From positions 62,001 through 126,000 of the forward strand of contig NZ_JACCDE010000005.1 of NCBI RefSeq assembly GCF_013415125.1: a stretch of DNA of 64,000 nucleotides. Reading direction: 5' to 3'. The position numbers were made by a program, and so were the translations under genes. The stretch is from Vreelandella glaciei (GTDB lineage: Bacteria; Pseudomonadota; Gammaproteobacteria; Pseudomonadales; Halomonadaceae). Shown piece after piece: positions 58,224 to 64,000 of this stretch (position 1 is its first letter; each line of letters begins with the position of its first letter). The notes under the pieces are model-generated. The model was not told where the DNA came from. It worked only from the letters and a program-made list of their open reading frames with translations, and did not search any database.

Positions 58224-59322
58224 TTACAAACCTTGCTTTAGGCTAGCAACGATAAATTGATCAATATCCCCGTCGAGCACTTTATCGCAATTGCTGGACT
58301 GCACGCTGGTGCGCAAATCCTTGATGCGCTGGTCGTCAAGCACGTAAGAACGGATCTGGCTGCCCCAGCCGATATCCGCCTTGGAGTCTTCGGCCTCCTG
58401 CTTGGCGGCATTTCGCTTCTGCATCTCGTGCTCCCAGAGCCGCGCCTTTAACTGCTTCATGGCAAAGTCGCGGTTGGCGTGCTGGCTGCGCTGGCCCTGA
58501 CAGGCCACTACGATGCCGGTCGGTTCGTGGGTGATCCGCACCGCTGAATCGGTAGTGTTAACGTGCTGACCGCCTGCACCACTTGAGCGGTAGGTATCAA
58601 CACGCAAGTCCGAGGGATTAATTTCCACTTCAAAACTGTCGTCAATTTCCGGTGACAGAAAGACCGAGGCAAAGGAGGTGTGCCGACGACCGCCGGAATC
58701 GAACGGACTTTTACGCACTAGCCGGTGCACACCGGTTTCGGTACGTAGCCAACCGAAGGCGTAATCGCCCTGAACATGCACAGTGGCTGACTTAATGCCC
58801 GCCACTTCGCCCGCGGAGATTTCGGTGATATCGGCTTTAAAGCCGTGGCTCTCCGCCCAGCGTAGGTACATGCGCAGCAAAATATTGGCCCAATCCTGGG
58901 CTTCCGTACCACCGGAACCGGACTGAATTTCCAGATAGGCGTTATTTGGGTCCATTTCGCCGGAAAACATGCGCCGAAACTCAAGCTTCTCCAGCGCGGC
59001 TTGCATGCCGTCCAGCTCATGGCGCACCTCATCAACGGTGCCTTCGTCCTCTTCCATCTCGGCAAGCTCTAACAGATCCCGGCTATCGCCCAGGCCCTGC
59101 TCAAGGTCATCAATGGTCGCCACAATGGCTTCAAGGGAGGCACGCTCTTTGCCTAATTTCTGCGCGTAGTCTGGATCATTCCAGACATTGGGGTCTTCCA
59201 GTTCGCGGGTGACCTCTTCTAGCCGATCTTTCTTCTCGGCATAGTCAAAGATACCCCCTAAGAACGTCTGTCCGCTCAGACAGGTCCTTGATCTGGTTGT
59301 GAATCGGGTTGGTTTCCAACAT
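58224..59322 (-). CDS. prfB: Peptide chain release factor 2 (with programmed +1 frameshift)
   Basis: Releases peptides at UGA and UAA. Translation starts at ATG 59322 ([21 protein letters not shown]) and meets an in-frame TGA after codon 25; a +1 shift at CTTTGAC (59250-59244) continues to [12 protein letters not shown]. An internal Shine-Dalgarno-like AGGGGG (59259-59254) lies just ahead, as in the E. coli gene. Later: [14 protein letters not shown] (GGT/GGQ neighbourhood), [18 protein letters not shown] with the catalytic GGQ, and [12 protein letters not shown]. The specificity region carries S-P-F as in RF2. The total is about 365 residues. Confidence 0.97.
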
Positions 59323-59440
59323 GGGATCGCCCTAGCTTTGTCTGTATCTGGTCGTACAGAGGTGTATCGATCAGAAAAGCGCATAGTGTAACGAAAGCCG
59401 ACACGCCCCGCATCCAATGGCCTGTCACAAGGCAATAAAA

Positions 59441-59460
59441 AACCCGGCGTGCGCCGGGTT
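59441..59460 (-). terminator. Terminator after the fadL-like gene
   Basis: AACCCGGC and GCCGGGTT pair around GTGC; on the minus strand TTTTTTATTG follows, 26 bases past the stop of the porin gene. Confidence 0.88.
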
Positions 59461-59485
59461 TCATGGGGGTTTAGCTCTCTAAAGC

Positions 59486-60814
59486 TTAAAAGCGATAGGT
59501 TAACTGCGCACCAAAACCGTGGGCTTCGTTTTTGTAGTCGGCTGAGTAGGACGCGCCGCCTGCACCTTGGAGCAGGTCGTTACGATCCTGTTCAACAAAG
59601 GTGCCTCGCTCCGTGAGATAGGAGTACGCCACGTCAATGGTCATATCAGGCGTTGGGCTCCATCCTGCCCCCAGCGAGAAAATACGCCGATCGTCAGAAG
59701 GAATACGCACGCTGCGGTCTTCATCATTGGTGGGTGTAAAGTCCAACGTTACCCCAGCACGAAGCGCTAATGTCTTCGTTAACTGATACTCGCCGCCGGA
59801 GGCAAACGCCCAGGCGTTTGAATAGTTCTGAACTTCTTGGGTAATCGTATCGCCTTGGCTACCGGTAACCAAAATTTGATCAAATTGGCTCCAGCGAACC
59901 CAGGACGCCCCGAACATCAGTTTGAGACGATCGGTCATCTGCTGGGTTACGGAGAAGTTAACCGTCTCCGGGGTGGTTAAATCCAGGTTCGCGGTATCTG
60001 AGCGAAGGACATTACCCTGGGGATCGGTAGCGCTAAAATCCCCTTCCAATGTGTAGTCCACTTTTGAACGGTAAGTCAGACCCAAGGTGGTTTCGGGTAT
60101 CGGGCGATAGATCACGCCTAAGTTGTAGCCCCACGCTTCGTCTTCGCCGTCAACGCGCGAGTCGATATCGGTAGCTGGATTAAACGTAGCTTCAGAGGGT
60201 AGCTGGCGACGCAGTTCACCTTCCACTTGGTTATAGGTAATACCCGCACCAACCGACCACTGATCATTAAAGCGATAAGAAACCGTCGGCTGCGCACTGA
60301 TCACCTTGACTTCGGTATAGTCGCCAAAATAGCGTCCCTGGAAATCATCTTCGTAGTCGGTTTTGGAGCCAAAGGGTGCATATACCCCGAACCCAAACGC
60401 TAACTGATCAGTCACTGGCTGCGCATAGAATGCAAAAGGAATGGGAGTACCTGGCACCATATCGCCATCATTCCCCCCAGGAATGCTGCCGATGGGAATC
60501 TGATTGCCATTGGGGGCCCCGCCAGCGGCCACACCCGAATCAATAAAGCGGCTAGCTTCGACATTAGAAAGATCAGTATTTACGTTTAGATAGGTTCCCC
60601 CAACCGTCACTTGCGCACGATCCAAAAACGACATACCCGCCGGGTTACCGTACACAATGGTTGCATCATGGATGTTAGAGCTTCGCCCGGCATGGCCATA
60701 ACCCTGCCCACTCACGCTCTGCTCGTTAATTTGATACCCGCCCGCGTGGGCTTGGCTAGCGAAAGCGGCCGTAATGGCAGCAGCCAGGGTGAGCTTATTA
60801 AATTTATTATTCAT
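59486..60814 (-). CDS. Outer membrane long-chain fatty acid transporter, FadL family
   Basis: A 442-residue outer membrane beta-barrel. The signal peptide ([24 protein letters not shown]) is followed by [22 protein letters not shown] and [10 protein letters not shown], the NPA region of FadL that lines the hatch. Alternating polar and hydrophobic strands and the C-terminal GAQLTYRF complete the barrel. The start at 60814 has GAGAGG upstream. Takes up long-chain fatty acids or other hydrophobic compounds; the substrate is not shown here. Confidence 0.92.
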   Translation of the reverse strand: MNNKFNKLTLAAAITAAFASQAHAGGYQINEQSVSGQGYGHAGRSSNIHDATIVYGNPAGMSFLDRAQVTVGGTYLNVNTDLSNVEASRFIDSGVAAGGAPNGNQIPIGSIPGGNDGDMVPGTPIPFAFYAQPVTDQLAFGFGVYAPFGSKTDYEDDFQGRYFGDYTEVKVISAQPTVSYRFNDQWSVGAGITYNQVEGELRRQLPSEATFNPATDIDSRVDGEDEAWGYNLGVIYRPIPETTLGLTYRSKVDYTLEGDFSATDPQGNVLRSDTANLDLTTPETVNFSVTQQMTDRLKLMFGASWVRWSQFDQILVTGSQGDTITQEVQNYSNAWAFASGGEYQLTKTLALRAGVTLDFTPTNDEDRSVRIPSDDRRIFSLGAGWSPTPDMTIDVAYSYLTERGTFVEQDRNDLLQGAGGASYSADYKNEAHGFGAQLTYRF

Positions 60815-61010
60815 AGTGGGCCTCTCTTCCCGATGATCCAGTGGATACCGACGATCCACCCTCTTTATTTTTACATGACTGTTTTCTCGCAACTGAGCCA
60901 AAGGTTCAAGGGCAAACGTTCGTTTTATTTTATTTCTGGCTTATACATTAGTCGCACGACCGTTTTAAATCAGTGTTTTAGTCATTTCAGCTGATTGAAT
61001 AAAGACACCC

Positions 61011-61042
61011 TTGACCTATGGGTAACCCATAGGTTCTACACT
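61011..61042 (+). promoter_or_regulatory. MerR-type operator-promoter before the metal regulon
   Basis: A -35 box TTGACC (61011-61016) and a -10 box TACACT (61037-61042) are 20 bp apart, too far for normal promoters and typical of MerR-family activators. The arms ACCTATGGGT (61014-61023) and ACCCATAGGT (61025-61034) form a perfect inverted repeat around one A within the spacer. The regulator gene begins at 61079. Confidence 0.88.
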
Positions 61043-61078
61043 CAATAGTGACTATTTAACCGGTCGGGAGAACAGGCC

Positions 61079-61507
61079 ATGAAAGTTAACGAGCTTGCCA
61101 AACGTGGCGGGGTTACTGCGGAGACCGTGCGCCACTACGCTCGTGAGCGGCTACTTGCTCCTCAGCGCCACCCGGATAACGGCTATCAGCTATTTTCAGA
61201 TAACGACTTAGAGCGGCTACGGTTTATCCAGCGGGCGCGCAAACTAGGGTTTAGCGTGGCGGAAATTCGCGACATCCTCACTCATGCCGATCAAGGCGAT
61301 TCCCCCTGCCCCTTGGTACGCGACTTACTTGCCAGCCGCCTGCCACAAATTCGCGCACGCATTGCCGAGCTGGAAGCGCTAGCCGAACGAATGGAACAGG
61401 CCATGGAGAGCTGGCAGCAGATGCCCGACGGCTCCCCCGACGGCCACAGCGTGTGCCGCCTGATTGAGAGTTTTCCTGACGCCACGTCTACCAAGGAGAC
61501 CCCATGA
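61079..61507 (+). CDS. MerR-family metal-responsive regulator
   Basis: A 142-residue MerR-family activator: [27 protein letters not shown] (winged helix-turn-helix, 2-28), [24 protein letters not shown] and a dimerisation helix ([22 protein letters not shown]). Cysteines suited to metal binding are at [10 protein letters not shown] (about 79) and [10 protein letters not shown] (about 128). This does not match the closely spaced C-x7-C pair of CueR and resembles cadmium/lead/zinc members at the first Cys, so the sensed metal is open. Overlaps the ATPase start (ATGA). Confidence 0.9.
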   Translation: MKVNELAKRGGVTAETVRHYARERLLAPQRHPDNGYQLFSDNDLERLRFIQRARKLGFSVAEIRDILTHADQGDSPCPLVRDLLASRLPQIRARIAELEALAERMEQAMESWQQMPDGSPDGHSVCRLIESFPDATSTKETP

Positions 61508-64000
61508 GCGACGCCTCTACCGAAGCCGCCTCAAGCGTAAGCCCTGCCAATGGAGCCACCACGCGAACCATCCCCGGCATGAATTGCCAGGGCTGCGTCA
61601 AGCGTATGCGCGAGGCGATTCAAAGTGGTGACCCTGAAGCAGACGTCACCGGCATGCCTAGCGAAAAACGCCTCGAGGTTGTTTCGACTCTAACCGACGC
61701 CGAGCTTGATCAACGCTTGACCGCGGCGGGCTACCCGCCAGGCGAAGCAGCGCTGGAGGAAGCAGCCCCAGACGATGCTGATAAGCAGCCAGAAACCGCG
61801 GCACCCGCTGATGCCGAAGCTGAAAAAACTGCAAGTGCTCACTCCCATTCTCAAGGGCAAAGCAAGAAACAGCGCTTGGCAATTAGCGGGATGACCTGCG
61901 CCAGCTGCGTCAACAGCGTTCAGAAAGCGCTTGAACGTACCGAGGGTGTGGACACCGCCAGCGTCAACTTTGGCAGCCACTCCGCCCAGGTGTTTGGCAG
62001 TGCCGAGACCCAAGCGTTAATCGCCGCCGTTGAGTCAGCGGGCTATGGTGCCGAGCCGATTGTGGATATGCGGGAAGCCGAACGCACCCGGGCAGAGCAG
62101 GATGCCAAGACCTACCAAAAACGGCTACGCGGCAGCACCATCTCGTTGGCACTGGCGATTCCACTCATGGTTAGCATGCTGTTTTTCCACCCTCATCCCA
62201 TGGGGCTGGGGCGTCTCTACTGGTTGGTGATTGGTCTATTAACTCTGGGCATTATGGCCTTCCCTGGGCGACACTTTTTCGTCAACGCCTGGAAGCAATT
62301 TAAGCATCGCCAAGCCAATATGGATACGTTGGTTGCCATAGGCACCGGCACTGCCTGGCTCTACTCCATGACGGTGGTGCTGTTCGCCCCGTGGTTGCCG
62401 GAAGTCGCTCAAGGCATCTATTTTGAAGCCTCCGCCATGGTGATCGGGCTGATTCTGCTCGGCAATGCCATGGAACTGCGCGCCCGCGGCCGGACCAGCA
62501 ATGCTTTAAAGCGCCTGCTTGACCTACAGAGCCGAACAGCGAGGGTTATTCGCGACGGCCATGAGCAGGAAATTGAGATTGATGCCGTGCAAGCAGGCGA
62601 CCAAGTTCGAGTGCGGCCCGGCGAACGCTTGCCTGTGGATGGCCAGGTAACCGAAGGCGAAAGCCATATTGATGAGTCGATGCTTACTGGCGAGCCCCTA
62701 CCGGTAGCGAAACGTGAGGGGGATGACGTCAGCGCTGGCACGGTGAATGGCCGCGGTGGGCTGGTGTATCAAGCAACGCGAGTAGGCGCCGACACCCGGC
62801 TGGGCCAGATTACCGAGCAGGTGGCGAGCGCTCAGAACTCGCGGCCTCCGATTGGCGAGCTCGCCGACCAGGTCTCCAGCGTGTTTGTCCCCTCGGTGAT
62901 GATTATTGCCGTGCTGACTGCCCTGGTGTGGTTCAACCTAGGCCCCGCTCCCCAGGTGATCCATATGCTGGTGACGGCGACCACCGTGCTGATCATTGCT
63001 TGTCCCTGCGCGCTGGGCCTGGCCACGCCAATCTCGACCATGATCGGCGTCGGTAAAGCGGCAGAGCACGGGGTACTGGTACGTAGCGGCGAGGCGCTGC
63101 AAACCGCTAGCAAGCTGACCACGCTAGTCGTTGATAAGACCGGCACGCTCACCCAGGGCAAGCCCAGCGTTACCGATGCACAAATGTTTGGCGTGGAGCA
63201 ATCCACCGTACTGGCGCTGGTGAACGCACTTGAGCGCGGCTCTGAACACCCGCTGGCAGCGGCGTTAATGAACTATGCGGATGAACACAACGCTGCCCCT
63301 GCCGAGATTAATGGTTTCGACAGCGTGACCGGTGGCGGGGTAAAAGCCCAAACCGCCGACGGCAAAGCGCTGCTGCTGGGCAATGCACGCCTGTTAAGCG
63401 AGGCTGGAGTGGATCTCAAAGCAGGTGAAGAGCAGGCCCACGCTATGGAGGAGCAGGCCCGCACACTGGTGTATCTAGCGGTGGATGGCAAGCTGGCCGC
63501 CCTGTTTGGCATCAGCGACCCGCTTCGTCACGATACTATTGCCGCGATCAAGCGCCTGCAAAAAGACGGCTTAACCATTGTGATGTTAACCGGGGATAAC
63601 GAGCATACCGCCAAAGCTATTGCCCGGGAAGTGGGCATTGATGAGTTTCGCGCGGGCTTATTGCCTGAAGACAAGCACGCCGAGATCGAGCGCCGTCAAC
63701 AGGCGGGGGAAATCGTTGGCATGGTGGGCGATGGCATCAATGATGCCCCAGCGCTGGCCCGAGCAAATGTGGGCTTTGCGATTGGTCAAGGCACCGATGT
63801 GGCGATTGAGAGCGCGGGCATCACGCTAATGCGTGGCTCGCTGCACGGGGTGGCGTCTGCGATAGAGATCAGTCGCGCCACGCTACGCAATATCAAACAG
63901 AACCTGGTGGGTGCCTTTGGCTACAACCTGCTGTGCATTCCCATCGCGGCGGGGGTGCTTTACCCGATCACCGGCATGCTGCTCTCACCGATGATAGCGG
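61504..64000 (+). CDS. copA: Copper-type P1B ATPase (CopA-like), C-terminus beyond the window
   Basis: Heavy-metal exporting P-type ATPase. Translated by hand from 61504: two N-terminal metal-binding domains, [11 protein letters not shown] (about 26-36) and [11 protein letters not shown] (about 130-140), joined by an acidic linker with AHSHSQ; membrane segments; TGEP in the actuator domain; the CPC ion motif (ACPCALG) with the preceding membrane helix; the phosphorylation site DKTGT; SEHPLA (the conserved HP of the P1B group); [10 protein letters not shown]; and [13 protein letters not shown] with YN at the next helix (FGYNLLC) and the end MLLSPM suggest Cu(I). Cotranscribed with the MerR gene. 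About 832 codons are visible; the stop is outside. Confidence 0.93.
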   Translation, partial: MSDASTEAASSVSPANGATTRTIPGMNCQGCVKRMREAIQSGDPEADVTGMPSEKRLEVVSTLTDAELDQRLTAAGYPPGEAALEEAAPDDADKQPETAAPADAEAEKTASAHSHSQGQSKKQRLAISGMTCASCVNSVQKALERTEGVDTASVNFGSHSAQVFGSAETQALIAAVESAGYGAEPIVDMREAERTRAEQDAKTYQKRLRGSTISLALAIPLMVSMLFFHPHPMGLGRLYWLVIGLLTLGIMAFPGRHFFVNAWKQFKHRQANMDTLVAIGTGTAWLYSMTVVLFAPWLPEVAQGIYFEASAMVIGLILLGNAMELRARGRTSNALKRLLDLQSRTARVIRDGHEQEIEIDAVQAGDQVRVRPGERLPVDGQVTEGESHIDESMLTGEPLPVAKREGDDVSAGTVNGRGGLVYQATRVGADTRLGQITEQVASAQNSRPPIGELADQVSSVFVPSVMIIAVLTALVWFNLGPAPQVIHMLVTATTVLIIACPCALGLATPISTMIGVGKAAEHGVLVRSGEALQTASKLTTLVVDKTGTLTQGKPSVTDAQMFGVEQSTVLALVNALERGSEHPLAAALMNYADEHNAAPAEINGFDSVTGGGVKAQTADGKALLLGNARLLSEAGVDLKAGEEQAHAMEEQARTLVYLAVDGKLAALFGISDPLRHDTIAAIKRLQKDGLTIVMLTGDNEHTAKAIAREVGIDEFRAGLLPEDKHAEIERRQQAGEIVGMVGDGINDAPALARANVGFAIGQGTDVAIESAGITLMRGSLHGVASAIEISRATLRNIKQNLVGAFGYNLLCIPIAAGVLYPITGMLLSPMIA

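Overview
The window is 64 kb of dense, single-copy housekeeping chromosome from a gammaproteobacterium. Gene order (rpsB-tsf-pyrH-frr-uppS-cdsA-dxr-rseP-bamA-skp-lpxD-fabZ-lpxA-lpxB-rnhB-dnaE-accA-tilS; map-glnD-dapC-dapD-dapE; rpmB/rpmG-radC-coaBC-dut-algC-argB; rpoH-ftsX-ftsE-ftsY-rsmD; rimI-holD) is closest to the Pseudomonas/Oceanospirillales arrangement. The moderately GC-rich, acidic proteins and an intergenic palindrome I associate with Halomonas point to the Halomonadaceae (Halomonas or a close relative). This placement is inference from gene order and sequence style, not from a search. I see no rRNA, tRNA, insertion sequence, prophage or CRISPR array.

Region by region. 1-1,130 (minus): the 5' part of a class I DAHP synthase gene, preceded by a 52-codon aromatic-rich ORF, a rho-independent terminator and a leader peptide with the run YWYWF. 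Together these look like an attenuation system for aromatic amino acid synthesis. A 42-aa single-span membrane protein lies upstream. 1,190-4,799 (minus): fre, ubiD and rho. 5,347-6,900 (plus): ppx; the trxA gene that sits between ppx and rho in Pseudomonas is absent. 6,863-27,755 (minus): a long chain for tRNA-Ile lysidinylation, fatty acid initiation, the replicative polymerase, lipid A synthesis, outer membrane assembly, isoprenoid and phospholipid precursors, and translation (ribosome recycling, UMP kinase, EF-Ts, S2). 28,089-36,030 (plus): map, glnD and the succinylase-branch lysine/DAP genes dapC-(arsC-like)-dapD-dapE plus a small unknown gene. 36,109-41,584: a membrane-anchored cold-shock-domain protein, slyX, alanine dehydrogenase, a thioesterase, rlmI, mutM, L33 and L28. 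41,843-47,636: radC, then coaBC-dut-algC-argB-slmA. 47,766-51,805 (minus): rpoH and ftsY-ftsE-ftsX; FtsY carries a perfect hexanucleotide repeat encoding a Pro-Glu tract. 51,896-60,814: rsmD, zapB, then a minus block bolA-like - holD-like - rimI, an MFS exporter, an unknown acidic protein, prfB (with the +1 programmed frameshift) - lysS, and a FadL-type porin. 61,079-64,000 (plus): a MerR-family regulator translationally coupled to a copper-type P1B ATPase that runs off the window end.

The most interesting parts are (i) the two aromatic-rich short ORFs and attenuator before DAHP synthase; (ii) a recurrent pattern of short degenerate tandem repeats (12-16 bp units) in at least six intergenic regions just upstream of genes; (iii) the FtsY repeat; (iv) a cold-shock domain fused behind two membrane segments; and (v) a nested palindromic intergenic element between glnD and dapC.
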